Below, in pieces: positions 8,179-15,830 of a DNA stretch of 47,119 nt. Position 1 is the stretch's first letter; the number at the start of each line of letters is the position of its first letter. The notes under the pieces are model-generated. The model saw nothing but the letters and a program-made list of their open reading frames with translations. It made no database searches and was not told where the DNA came from. The DNA comes from Asaia bogorensis (GTDB taxonomy: Bacteria > Pseudomonadota > Alphaproteobacteria > Acetobacterales > Acetobacteraceae): NCBI GenBank assembly GCA_945873675.1, contig CAMCEP010000001.1, positions 1-47,119 on the forward strand. The letters run 5' to 3'. Made by a program: the position numbers and the translations under genes.

Positions 8179-8604
8179 ATGTCTGAGGGTAACGTTTCGA
8201 GCGATATGCTCGCGCTGACGGCGCAAATCGTCGCTGCGCATGTGTCCCATAACAACGTCGCCGCCGCCGCCTTGCCTTCCTTGATTGAGGAAGTGCACCG
8301 GACGCTGAAGTCTATTGAAGCGCCGCCAGCGCCAAGGGCCGCGCGCCCGGAACCCGCTGTTTCGGTGGCAAAGTCCGTGACACCAGACTTCATTATCTGC
8401 CTTGAAGACGGCAAGAAAATGAAGATGCTGAAGCGTCATTTGAAGACGGCCTTCAACATGACGCCAGAACAATACAGGGAACGGTGGGGGCTAGCACCGG
8501 ATTATCCCATGGTGGCGCCACGCTACGCGCAGCATCGCTCGACCCTGGCCAAAAAGATTGGCCTTGGCACCAAACCCCGCAAACGCCGTAGATCTCGCAG
8601 CTGA
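8179..8604 (+). CDS. mucR: MucR/Ros-family transcriptional regulator
   Basis: The 141-residue DNA-binding protein has a helical N-terminal half for oligomerisation and a C-terminal Ros/MucR domain: FIICLEDGKKMKMLKRHLKT, then MTPEQYRERWGL and DYPMVAPRYAQHRS, ending in a basic KPRKRRRSRS tail. Family members bind AT-rich DNA, often at their own promoters, and control motility, surface polysaccharide and cell-cycle genes. The zinc-site positions read C74, D77 and H87, but the second His expected at about 91 is Ala. The ATG at 8179 has GGGGAG 10 nt upstream. It stands alone between a convergent-side gene and the acyltransferase. Confidence 0.92.
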   Translation: MSEGNVSSDMLALTAQIVAAHVSHNNVAAAALPSLIEEVHRTLKSIEAPPAPRAARPEPAVSVAKSVTPDFIICLEDGKKMKMLKRHLKTAFNMTPEQYRERWGLAPDYPMVAPRYAQHRSTLAKKIGLGTKPRKRRRSRS

Positions 8605-8706
8605 CCCAGCGGTTTTGGCCAAGCGACAAAGTATCCTATAGAGGCACCGGCCACGAAAGACGCTGGGGCTCTCCCGGAACAGGGCCGACCTATGACGGGA
8701 TAGTTA

Positions 8707-9531
8707 ATGCCTATCGATCCAGAAGACTCTGTATCTGACCCAGGTGGTTTCGAGGAATTGCGCGCCGGCAATTTGGGGGTGCGCCTTGCCTCAACCACCG
8801 AGGAGATGGATGCGGTTCAGGCGCTGCGCTACCGGGTTTTCTATCAGGAAATGGGCGCACGCCCGGATCCCGCTACCGCAGCCAGCCATCGGGACCGTGA
8901 TGATTTCGATGCCATCGCGGACCACCTGGTGGTGGTGGATCATGACAAGGGTGAAGGGCCTCAATCAGTTGTCGGCACCTACCGGCTGATCCAGCGAGAG
9001 GGTGCAAAAAAGCTTGGGCGCTGGTATTCCGAAGCGGAATATGACGTCTCCCGCCTGGTCGCCCATCCCGCGCCGGTGCTGGAATTGGGCCGTTCTTGCG
9101 TGGATGCGGCCTATCGTGGCCGTGGAACGCTGCAATTGCTCTGGGATGGCATCGCGGCCTATGTCTACCGTCACGATATTGCGCTGATGTTTGGCTGCGC
9201 TTCCTTGCCCGGTACTGATTTGGATCTGCTCGCCGATCAATTGACTTATCTGCACGCATTCCATCTGGCGCCGGAGGAATTGCGCCCACGGGCAATCCCG
9301 GAACGCTTCGTGGAAATGCGCCGCAAGGACCCCGCAAGCATAGACAAGCGCGCCACACTCGCCGCGCTTCCGCCGCTCGTGAAGGGTTATCTGCGGCTCG
9401 GCGGCTTTGTGGGCGATGGCGCGGTGCTGGACGATCAATTTAACACCACCGATGTGTCAGTGGTGGTGAAGACTGACCTGATCACACAGAAGTACCGCAA
9501 GCATTACGAACGCAAGCATGCCGATCGATAG
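8707..9531 (+). CDS. olsB: GNAT-type N-acyltransferase, OlsB-like (ornithine lipid synthesis)
   Basis: The 274-residue protein has the pattern of OlsB, which transfers a 3-hydroxyacyl group from acyl carrier protein to the alpha-amine of ornithine. Visible signatures are ALRYRVFYQEMGA near 38-50, DHLVVVDHD, VVGTYRLIQREGA, and VLELGRSCVDAAYRGRGTLQLLWDGIAAYV. A YLHAFHLAPEELR segment follows. The second enzyme, OlsA, is not nearby. A hemolysin-like GNAT of the same superfamily cannot be excluded. The ATG is preceded by a weak ribosome site. It is convergent with flgH. Confidence 0.82.
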   Translation: MPIDPEDSVSDPGGFEELRAGNLGVRLASTTEEMDAVQALRYRVFYQEMGARPDPATAASHRDRDDFDAIADHLVVVDHDKGEGPQSVVGTYRLIQREGAKKLGRWYSEAEYDVSRLVAHPAPVLELGRSCVDAAYRGRGTLQLLWDGIAAYVYRHDIALMFGCASLPGTDLDLLADQLTYLHAFHLAPEELRPRAIPERFVEMRRKDPASIDKRATLAALPPLVKGYLRLGGFVGDGAVLDDQFNTTDVSVVVKTDLITQKYRKHYERKHADR

Positions 9532-9535
9532 GAAA

Positions 9536-9568
9536 GTGGCGTGATCCGGCATCCTGGATGCACGCCAC
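9536..9568. terminator. Hairpin between convergent olsB-like and flgH genes
   Basis: GTGGCGTG (9536-9543) and CACGCCAC (9561-9568) pair perfectly. Inner ATCC/GGAT pairing extends the stem with one bulge. It sits in the 44-nt convergent gap and may end transcription from both sides. No T-run follows, so it is not a classic intrinsic terminator. Confidence 0.45.
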
Positions 9569-9575
9569 AGCAGAT

Positions 9576-10313
9576 TCAGAATGGCAGGATGATATCCAGC
9601 AATTCCTGCCCATAGCGCGGGCGCTGCACATCACTGATTGTGCCCCGCCCACCATAGGCGATGCGCGCTTCCGCAAGCCGGTCATGCTTCACAGTATTGT
9701 CTGAACCGATATCCTGCGGGCGAATGATCCCGCCCACCTGCAAATCGCGCAATTCCTGATTGACACGCACCTGTTGACGCCCGACCACAACCAGATTGCC
9801 ATTCGGCAGCACCTGGGAAACGGTGGCAGCAACACGCAGATTGATCTGCTCGGAGCGCTTGAGCGTCCCTTCTCCATTCACATCGCTGGAGGAACTGGCC
9901 GATACTGCTTTGGAAGGATCAAAGCCTGCCGGAAACAGCCTACCAAAGGACGACTCAAGTCCCAGCAGATTCGGAATCCCCATGCTTTCTTTATTTTCAC
10001 GATTACGATTGGTGGAATTTGCCATATCCGCCTCATCCTGGATGGATACCAGAACGGTCACCAGATCACCCACCGATGCGGCGCGCTGATCGCGCAGAAA
10101 GGTCCGGCTTCCCTGGCGCCATAGGCTGTTGTTCTGCAAGGGCGGGTCGCTTGGGTTCGGCATCGGCATCGTCACGGGGCGCCAGCGCGGATCAGAAGTT
10201 GGGTTTTCAATTCCCGCCAATTCCGGGCCCTGACCAAGACGCGAAAGCCGCTCGGCGGAGCTGCAAGCCGAAAGGCTCGCCACCGCCAACAAAAGCATGG
10301 GTAGGCGCATCAT
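9576..10313 (-). CDS. flgH: Flagellar L-ring lipoprotein FlgH
   Basis: The 245-residue outer membrane lipoprotein forms the L-ring around the flagellar rod. It begins with a lipoprotein signal ending LSAC (Cys near 17). The family core follows: LWRQGSRTFLRDQRAASVGDLVTV, a KSESM-type stretch, GEGTLKRSEQINLRVAATVSQVLPNGNLVV and GIIRPQDI. The C-terminus reads YGRGTISDVQRPRYGQELLDIILPF with small variation, as expected. The ATG at 10313 overlaps the flgA stop (TGATG). A TTG one codon upstream is possible. It is the last gene of the flgF-flgG-flgA-flgH operon. Confidence 0.96.
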   Translation of the reverse strand: MMRLPMLLLAVASLSACSSAERLSRLGQGPELAGIENPTSDPRWRPVTMPMPNPSDPPLQNNSLWRQGSRTFLRDQRAASVGDLVTVLVSIQDEADMANSTNRNRENKESMGIPNLLGLESSFGRLFPAGFDPSKAVSASSSSDVNGEGTLKRSEQINLRVAATVSQVLPNGNLVVVGRQQVRVNQELRDLQVGGIIRPQDIGSDNTVKHDRLAEARIAYGGRGTISDVQRPRYGQELLDIILPF

Positions 10314-11269
10314 CAACTCCTTTCCGCTGTGCGGAGCGGGGCGGCACCAAGGCGCACCCTCACCCGCCCCGGCCCCATCGCCTCTGCTTCGACAATATTG
10401 CGTGAGGACAGGTTCATAACATTAAGCCGGGCTCCACGCGCAGCCGCTTCCAAGGCACGGCCTTGCGTGGTCAAGGAAAGCCCCGGGCTTTCCACGACCA
10501 TCAGCACAATTTCATTCTTGGCGATGATATGCGGCGTCATCAGATCCACGGACATGAAAGGCAGTTCACTGCCTATTGGACGGCGCAATTGCATGCCGAC
10601 CACGTCTTCCAGGCGCTGCGCCGTGCCCGGCCGTACACGTTCAGCGCGCAATTGTACCAGCCGCACATCCTCGCCCCCCACGACATCACCGACCGCAAGC
10701 CGCCGCGTGGCAAGGACGGCAGGCGCCGTCGCTATGGCCCGCCCCGCTACGCGCATACGAATGCTTGGCATGCCATCAGCCATGACAATCAAGGTGGCCG
10801 CGAAACGATTGGAACCGCTTTCGTAATTGCCACCTTCCGCGGAGAGCCGTGGCAGAGCATTCACCGGCAAAATCGGTGGCGAAAAGGCGGAAAGCTCCAG
10901 TTCTGAATCGACCGGCAAGCCAAGCCCATGGAGTTCAGCGCGCAAGACCTCGATCGCGGCTTCGCGCGAAAGGGCGCGGCCTGGGCGTTCGATCACTATG
11001 CGCTCCGCGCCCGATGTCGGGCGCCATTCAACATTGAAGCGGCGCGCAATGCCGGCAAGTTGAGATGCTTCTATAACGAAGCGCTGGCCCGGCCCGGGTG
11101 ATGCGCCGACTACCACATCGCCACGCGGCGTGCCTTCGAATAGGTCGGAGATACGGATGACCTGGTCGTCGACCAGGCTATGGGTCCGCAGAATGGCCAT
11201 CTGCGCGCGCGCCTTGCGCGGCAGCGCAAGCAACCCAACAGGCAGAAGCAGTAGCAGGCGCCTATTCAT
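10313..11269 (-). CDS. flgA: Flagellar basal body P-ring formation chaperone FlgA
   Basis: The 318-residue secreted protein has an N-terminal signal peptide (MNRRLLLLLPVGLLALPRKA). The C-terminal SAF/FlgA domain begins near 165: RVAGRAIATAPAVLATRRLAVGD, then EDVRLVQLRAERV, GMQLRRPIGSELPF and LSLTTQGRALEAAARG. FlgA helps assemble the P-ring of FlgI in the periplasm. It is longer than the roughly 220 residues of enterobacterial FlgA because of an extra N-terminal domain, as often in alphaproteobacteria. flgI, its usual client, is not in the window. Starts and stops overlap the neighbours by one base. Confidence 0.93.
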   Translation of the reverse strand: MNRRLLLLLPVGLLALPRKARAQMAILRTHSLVDDQVIRISDLFEGTPRGDVVVGASPGPGQRFVIEASQLAGIARRFNVEWRPTSGAERIVIERPGRALSREAAIEVLRAELHGLGLPVDSELELSAFSPPILPVNALPRLSAEGGNYESGSNRFAATLIVMADGMPSIRMRVAGRAIATAPAVLATRRLAVGDVVGGEDVRLVQLRAERVRPGTAQRLEDVVGMQLRRPIGSELPFMSVDLMTPHIIAKNEIVLMVVESPGLSLTTQGRALEAAARGARLNVMNLSSRNIVEAEAMGPGRVRVRLGAAPLRTAERS

Positions 11270-12054
11270 CAGCGTAGCTTGGTCAGGGTGGAGAGCATTT
11301 CATCGCTCGCCGAAATGACGCGGGAATTCATTTCATAGGCGCGCTGGGCGGTGATCAGCGCCGTGATTTCCTGCACAACATTGACGTTGGAGGTTTCGAT
11401 GAAGCCCTGCAGCACCTGGCCATAACCAGCCGCTCCCGGCACACCCTGCTGCGCATCACCTGAACCGGGAGTGGCCAGGAACAGGTTTTCACCAATGGCT
11501 TCCAAGCCACCTTCATTGGCGAAGATCGCAAGCTGGATCTGACCGACATTCTGCGGCTGCACCTGACCATCAATCTTGGCCAGCACTTCACCTGCAGCAT
11601 TGATGGTAACATCGCGCGCGGCCGGTGGAACCGTAATGGCCGGCTGCACTGTAAAACCTTCGGCGGTAACAATGGTACCCTCCGCCGAAAGCCCAAATGT
11701 ACCATCACGCGTAAAGGCGGTTTCACCGGAAGGCATCTGCACCTGGAAATAGCCATTGCCACGGATCGCGATATCGAAGCGGTTTTCGGTCTGTTGCAGG
11801 TTGCCCTGTTCGCTGATGCGATAAACCGCTGCGGTGCGCACACCAAGACCAAGCTGCGCGCCGGATGGCAGCAGCGTGCCGGTATCGGCGCTTTGCGATC
11901 CGGTGCGGCGTAGATTTTGGTAGATCAGATCCTGGAACTCAGCACGACGCCGCTTGAATCCGGTGGTCGAGATATTGGCGATATTGTTTGAAATAACTTC
12001 GATATTCGTCTGCTGGGCCTGCATGCCGGTAGCGGCGATTTGCAAAGAACGCAT
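11269..12054 (-). CDS. flgG: Flagellar distal rod protein FlgG
   Basis: The 261-residue axial protein builds the distal rod. The N-terminus (MRSLQIAATGMQAQQTNIEV, then ISNNIANISTTGFKR) and C-terminus (GFIETSNVNVVQEITALITA, then QRAYEMNSRVISASDEML) are the coiled-coil segments shared by rod, hook and filament proteins. LGLGVRTAAVYRISEQGNLQ and the RGNGYFQV segment mark FlgG. The length is standard. It lies 22 nt after flgF and overlaps flgA by one base. Confidence 0.97.
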   Translation of the reverse strand: MRSLQIAATGMQAQQTNIEVISNNIANISTTGFKRRRAEFQDLIYQNLRRTGSQSADTGTLLPSGAQLGLGVRTAAVYRISEQGNLQQTENRFDIAIRGNGYFQVQMPSGETAFTRDGTFGLSAEGTIVTAEGFTVQPAITVPPAARDVTINAAGEVLAKIDGQVQPQNVGQIQLAIFANEGGLEAIGENLFLATPGSGDAQQGVPGAAGYGQVLQGFIETSNVNVVQEITALITAQRAYEMNSRVISASDEMLSTLTKLR

Positions 12055-12076
12055 GGTGACTGTGTCCTATTCTATC

Positions 12077-12823
12077 TTATGAAGACCGGCGGCGCATGAT
12101 GCGCTCGACCGAATTATTGATGCGCTCATTCTCCCGCTCAGAGAACATGCTGGCGTACTGGAATTCCCGCATCTCCGCCGTCAGACGGGTGATTTCCAGG
12201 ACAGGAGAAACATTGCTGCCTTCAAGCGCGCGTTGCAGCACCTTTGGGCGTTCAACAGGAACCGGCGCTTCATTCTGGGCATCGAACAGGCGGTTGCCTT
12301 CGGCCATCAGGTTCTGCGAATTGTCGAAGCGCACCAGCCGCAGCGTCGCGATTTCACCGTTCTCGCTCTGGATTACGCCTGTTTTGGTGATCTCAATCTG
12401 GGTGTCCTGCGCGGAAAATGAGATCGGCCGATCGCGGGAATCAAGCACTGTATTGCCTTCCTGATCCACCAGACGACCATTTGCGCCGATGGAAAACCGC
12501 CCGGCGCGGGTGTAACGTTCACCCTTTGGGGTTTCGACAACAAAGAAACCCTCCCCATCAATGGCCACATCCAGCGGGTTGCCGGTTGTCTGAAGAGTGC
12601 CAGGGGCCATGTCGCGCCATGTGGCGCGGTCCTGCGGGATGGACATGGACTTATCGCCCGGCAAACCGCCGGCGCCGCGAAGGTTCACCATCACCTGGCC
12701 GAATACCGGCCGCATGGCGCGAAAGCCCGGCGTATCCGCATTGGCGATATTATGCGCCAGCGCCTGGGTAGACCGCTCCTGAAGCGCCAGTCGCGACATT
12801 AATATATAGCCAGGCGAATCCAT
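12077..12823 (-). CDS. flgF: Flagellar proximal rod protein FlgF
   Basis: The 248-residue rod protein is the first gene of the flgF-flgG-flgA-flgH operon. It shows LALQERSTQALAHNIANADTPGF at the N-terminus, DVAIDGEGFFVVETPKGERYTRAGRF in the middle, and VSPVLEITRLTAEMREFQ near the C-terminus. The start at 12823 is supported by GGGAG 5 nt upstream and by family alignment; the frame is open to 12871. A full-consensus sigma-54 promoter lies about 103 nt upstream, with two candidate FlbD palindromes beyond it. Confidence 0.95.
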   Translation of the reverse strand: MDSPGYILMSRLALQERSTQALAHNIANADTPGFRAMRPVFGQVMVNLRGAGGLPGDKSMSIPQDRATWRDMAPGTLQTTGNPLDVAIDGEGFFVVETPKGERYTRAGRFSIGANGRLVDQEGNTVLDSRDRPISFSAQDTQIEITKTGVIQSENGEIATLRLVRFDNSQNLMAEGNRLFDAQNEAPVPVERPKVLQRALEGSNVSPVLEITRLTAEMREFQYASMFSERENERINNSVERIMRRRSS

Positions 12824-12925
12824 AGTGGCTCCCTCAAAAGGGCCAGGGCAAAAAGCACCAGCGCAATTCATTCTAGAAACAAACCCACAAGGCCTGTTCC
12901 CAGAAACAATGAACGAATTCCGTAG

Positions 12926-12941
12926 TGCAACCGGCGTGCCA
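12926..12941 (-). promoter_or_regulatory. Sigma-54 promoter of the flgF operon
   Basis: On the minus strand the sequence reads TGGCACGCCGGTTGCA, an exact match to the sigma-54 consensus TGGCACG-N4-TTGCA, with GG and GC separated by 10 nt. The predicted start is near 12915, giving a 5' leader of about 92 nt before flgF. Confidence 0.9.
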
Positions 12942-12962
12942 TCCCCTATAAGGCTGCTTTAG

Positions 12963-12976
12963 GGCAGTTCTTGCCG
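12963..12976. promoter_or_regulatory. Candidate FlbD binding palindrome 1 (flgF/fliL region)
   Basis: GGCA-GTTCT-TGCC(G) is an inverted repeat with a 5-nt spacer, centred at 12969. This is about 54 bp upstream of the predicted flgF start and about 92 bp upstream of the fliL ATG. The same arrangement occurs at 12995 and in the flgE/fliK region. Assignment to FlbD is inference. Confidence 0.6.
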
Positions 12977-12994
12977 ATCAAAACCTTTTTGGCC

Positions 12995-13009
12995 CGGCAA
13001 GCCCTGCCG
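12995..13009. promoter_or_regulatory. Candidate FlbD binding palindrome 2 (flgF/fliL region)
   Basis: CGGCA-AGCCC-TGCCG is a perfect 5-bp inverted repeat with a 5-nt spacer, centred at 13002, 33 bp from the first copy. It is about 87 bp upstream of the flgF start and about 60 bp before the fliL ATG. It could serve as an enhancer for flgF and as a repressor site for fliL. Confidence 0.6.
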
Positions 13010-13060
13010 CAAGGCTTCTTTAATTGGAGCCTGTCAAACTGCGTCGTGAAGGAGATATGG

Positions 13061-13588
13061 ATGTCAGGGCAAATTGAGGCCAGTGAGGAAGCTCAGGCAG
13101 AGAAAAAGGGCGGGGGGCGCAAGAAGCTTCTGCTCTTGGCGCTGCCTGTGCTGCTGGTCGCGATCGGGGCTGGGCTTTGGTTCGGTGGCATCCTGCCGCC
13201 GCTGCTCGGCATGGGCGCGCCTGCCGCTACGGCCGAAGGCCGGGAACCCGGGCCGCGAACCGTGGCGTTCCTGGATATGCCAGAAATTGTAACAAACCTT
13301 AATGCGCCGGGCCGTCGCTCGGTGTATTTGAAGCTCCGGAGCAAGCTTGAATTAGCTCGCCCCGAGGATGGGGCGCTGGTGCAAGCTTCCATGCCGCGGT
13401 TACTGGATCTGTTCCAGACCTACTTAAGGGAAGTAAGGCCCGAAGAATTGCGCGGTTCAGCCGGGACCCAGCGCCTGCGGGAAGAATTGGTTGCCCGCGC
13501 CAATATCGCGGTGGCCCAATCTGGCCGCGGTGAAACACAACAAATCCGCGTCAATGACGTGCTGTTCCTGGAGATTTTGGTCCAATGA
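13061..13588 (+). CDS. fliL: Flagellar basal body-associated protein FliL
   Basis: The 175-residue protein has a short cytoplasmic N-terminus rich in Lys and Glu, one membrane segment (about 24-44, LLLLALPVLLVAIGAGLWFG), and a periplasmic domain with FLDMPEIVTNLN, RSVYLKLRSKLEL and a C-terminal INDVLFLEI-like end (RVNDVLFLEILVQ). FliL associates with the stator and affects torque. ATG 13061 has AAGGAG 6 nt upstream; the frame extends further up without such support. It overlaps fliM by 4 nt and leads a seven-gene motor/chemotaxis operon. No sigma-54 site is seen before it. Confidence 0.93.
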   Translation: MSGQIEASEEAQAEKKGGGRKKLLLLALPVLLVAIGAGLWFGGILPPLLGMGAPAATAEGREPGPRTVAFLDMPEIVTNLNAPGRRSVYLKLRSKLELARPEDGALVQASMPRLLDLFQTYLREVRPEELRGSAGTQRLREELVARANIAVAQSGRGETQQIRVNDVLFLEILVQ

Positions 13589-14661
13589 GCGGTACGGGCG
13601 AAGAAGAAGACCTCGCCGCGGCCTGGGGGGCCGCGCTTGAGGAGGAAGCAACCACAGAAGCAGAGGCAGCGCCGGCGGTTGCCGCCGATGCGGCACGCGT
13701 CCTTAATCAGGCGGAAATTGACAGTCTTTTGGGTTTTGGTGCCGGCCCCGCACGAGATGCTGAGGAAAGCGGTATCCAGCGGATCATTTCCTCTGGCCTT
13801 ATTTCCTATGAACGCCTGCCAATGCTGGAGATTGTGTTTGACCGGCTGGTCAGGCTGATGTCCACCACTTTGCGTAACTTTACTTCAGACAATGTGGATG
13901 TCTCCATTGACGGCATCGTCTCGCTCCGTTTCGGGGATTACCTGAATTCGGTCCCGCTGCCGGCGATGCTTGGCGTCACGCGCGCCGATGAATGGGATAA
14001 TTATGGCCTGGCGGTGGTGGATTCAGCACTGATCTATTCGGTGGTGGATGTGTTGCTCGGTGGGCGGCGCGGCACAGCGGCGATGCGCATTGAAGGCCGG
14101 CCTTACACCACCATTGAACGCACCCTGGTTGAACGACTGGTCGGCGTGGTGCTGGATGATTTGACGGCGGCTTTTGAACCGCTCTGCCCGGTTAATTTCC
14201 GGTTCGAACGGCTTGAGGTGAACCCGCGCTTTGCCGTGATCAGCCGGCCATCCAATGCCTGCGTGCTGGTGCGCTTGCGCGTGGATATGGAAGATCGCGG
14301 CGGGAAGCTAGAAATTCTGCTGCCCTACGCAACCCTGGAACCCGTGCGCGAATTGCTGCTGCAGCAATTCATGGGTGAGAAATTTGGTCGCGACAGTATT
14401 TGGGAAACCCATTTGGCCGAAGAATTGCGCCATACGGATATCGGCCTGGATGTGGTGTTGGATGAGCAGATGATGCCGCTTTCTTCGGTGCTCAACCTCA
14501 AGGTCGGGGACCAGATTGCGCTTGACGTGCCGCCGGGGGCGCCGGTCAGGCTACGCTGCGGCGATGTGCCGCTTTTTGAAGGAGAGATGGGCCGAAAGGG
14601 CCAGCGTCTGGCTGTGCGGATCGAACGCGAAGTTGAACGTCGCAAGGGGGCCTCATCATGA
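13585..14661 (+). CDS. fliM: Flagellar motor switch protein FliM
   Basis: The 358-residue C-ring protein contains the N-terminal CheY-binding type motif LNQAEIDSLLGF (about 47-58) after an acidic, Ala-rich leader. The middle CheC-like domain includes ERLPMLEIVFDRLVRLMSTT and a C-terminal SpoA domain includes VLNLKVGDQIALDVPPGAPV. FliM links FliG to FliN and receives phospho-CheY. The leader before the motif is about 45 residues, so CheY binding would be at an internal rather than an extreme N-terminal site. Overlaps with both neighbours are 4 nt. Confidence 0.96.
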   Translation: MSGTGEEEDLAAAWGAALEEEATTEAEAAPAVAADAARVLNQAEIDSLLGFGAGPARDAEESGIQRIISSGLISYERLPMLEIVFDRLVRLMSTTLRNFTSDNVDVSIDGIVSLRFGDYLNSVPLPAMLGVTRADEWDNYGLAVVDSALIYSVVDVLLGGRRGTAAMRIEGRPYTTIERTLVERLVGVVLDDLTAAFEPLCPVNFRFERLEVNPRFAVISRPSNACVLVRLRVDMEDRGGKLEILLPYATLEPVRELLLQQFMGEKFGRDSIWETHLAEELRHTDIGLDVVLDEQMMPLSSVLNLKVGDQIALDVPPGAPVRLRCGDVPLFEGEMGRKGQRLAVRIEREVERRKGASS

Positions 14662-15134
14662 TGTCCTTCTCTTGGCTTGAATGGGCCCTGCAAGTGACCG
14701 TGCTGGTGCTTTTGGGTGCGGCTATCCCCTTCGCCATCCGGCTTGAGCGGGCCTTGCGCGAAATCCGCAAGGACCGCTCAGCCATGGAAATCAGCGCGCA
14801 GGGCCTGTCAGAGGCAGCGGCGGCGGCGGAATCGGCCATCATGCGCCTGCGCGCGACTGCCGAATTGGCCGGGCGGCAAGTGCAGGAACGCGTGACAACG
14901 GCGGAACCACTGCGGGATGATCTGCGCTTCCTGATCGAACGGGCCGAGACGCTTGCGGACCGGCTGGAAACCCTGGTGCGGGCTGGCCGGCCCATGGCGG
15001 GCCATGAAACACCGGCCCCAGCGGCGACACGGCCTGCGCGGGAGCCCCCAAGCGATGCTGGCCCGCTGCGTAGTCAAGCGGAACGCGATTTGCTGCGTGC
15101 CCTTTCCATCGGTACCGGAAAGGGGGCTCGCTGA
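14658..15134 (+). CDS. DUF6468-type membrane-anchored coiled-coil protein of the flagellar cluster
   Basis: The 158-residue protein has one N-terminal membrane segment (about 6-26, WLEWALQVTVLVLLGAAIPF), then a long charged helix with an RLERALREIRKDRSAM start, an Ala-rich coiled coil to about 115, and a Pro-rich region. The end is LLRALSIG. This resembles the family annotated DUF6468, which I recall from alphaproteobacterial flagellar loci between fliM and motE. No function is known to me. Position and 4-nt and 1-nt overlaps suggest a motor role. Confidence 0.75.
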   Translation: MMSFSWLEWALQVTVLVLLGAAIPFAIRLERALREIRKDRSAMEISAQGLSEAAAAAESAIMRLRATAELAGRQVQERVTTAEPLRDDLRFLIERAETLADRLETLVRAGRPMAGHETPAPAATRPAREPPSDAGPLRSQAERDLLRALSIGTGKGAR

Positions 15135-15796
15135 TGTTCAAACCGCGCCTTTTGCCCTTGGCGATTATCGCAATGGGTGGCTTATTCCTTGTAAAGTCAG
15201 AAAATATTATTCGTCCGCTCTTGCGTGGCGAACCGGCCCCTGCGCCTTCATTTGCACCGGCGCGTGCGGCAGAAATTGCCCCCCCGCTATCGGTAGCACC
15301 CGAACCGCAGCGCCCGGCGGGTGGCTTCCAACGCCTTGGCGCGCGGCCTGAGGGTGCGCTCGCCGATGCCCCGAACCCGATTTCACAAGCCGAGCGCGCG
15401 CTGCTGGAACAGCTCCGCGCCCGGCGGGCAGAGTTGGAAGCGCGGGAACAAACTATCGCGTCGCGCGAATTGGTCCTGACAGCGGCCGAACGCCGCCTGG
15501 GCCAGCGCATCGAAGAACTCACGCAGCTTCAGCAGCGCATCGAAGGCATGGAACGCACCCGCAATGAGCGCGAGGAAGCGGGCTGGCGCGGCTTGGTACG
15601 TACCTACGAAAACATGCGCCCGCGAGAAGCGGCCGCGATTTTCGAGGAATTGGAATTGCCTGTGCTGATCCAGATACTGGATCGCATGGGCGAACGGAAA
15701 ATGGCACCGGTGATCGGTGCGATGCGGCCAGAAAAAGCCCGGGTTCTCACCGCCGAATTGGCGAGACACCGGGCCAATCGGCCGGGAAGCGAGTAG
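15134..15796 (+). CDS. motE: MotE-like flagellar motility protein with MgtE-N type domain
   Basis: The 220-residue protein has an N-terminal membrane or signal segment (about 5-22), a Pro-rich linker, a coiled coil (about 85-150, rich in EQLRARRAELEAREQ) and a C-terminal MgtE N-like domain: YENMRPREAAAIFEELELPV and LIQILDRMGERKMAPVIGAM. MotE is known in alphaproteobacteria as a periplasmic chaperone for the motor protein MotC; similar proteins are found next to fliM elsewhere. Overlap with the upstream gene is one base. motA, motB and motC are not in the window. Confidence 0.82.
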   Translation: MFKPRLLPLAIIAMGGLFLVKSENIIRPLLRGEPAPAPSFAPARAAEIAPPLSVAPEPQRPAGGFQRLGARPEGALADAPNPISQAERALLEQLRARRAELEAREQTIASRELVLTAAERRLGQRIEELTQLQQRIEGMERTRNEREEAGWRGLVRTYENMRPREAAAIFEELELPVLIQILDRMGERKMAPVIGAMRPEKARVLTAELARHRANRPGSE

Positions 15797-15830
15797 GCCG
15801 AATGATCCGGTCGGCAAACGGTGGAGAACC

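Noticed and set aside
12971..13060. Upstream extension of fliL
   Set aside because: The internal ATG at 13061 has AAGGAG at ideal spacing, and the extension would cover a candidate regulatory palindrome.
12961..13060. Sigma-54 promoter for fliL
   Set aside because: No TGGC...TTGC pair with 10-nt GG-to-GC spacing and good flanks was found; AAGGCTGCTTTAGGGC has the spacing but poor boxes.
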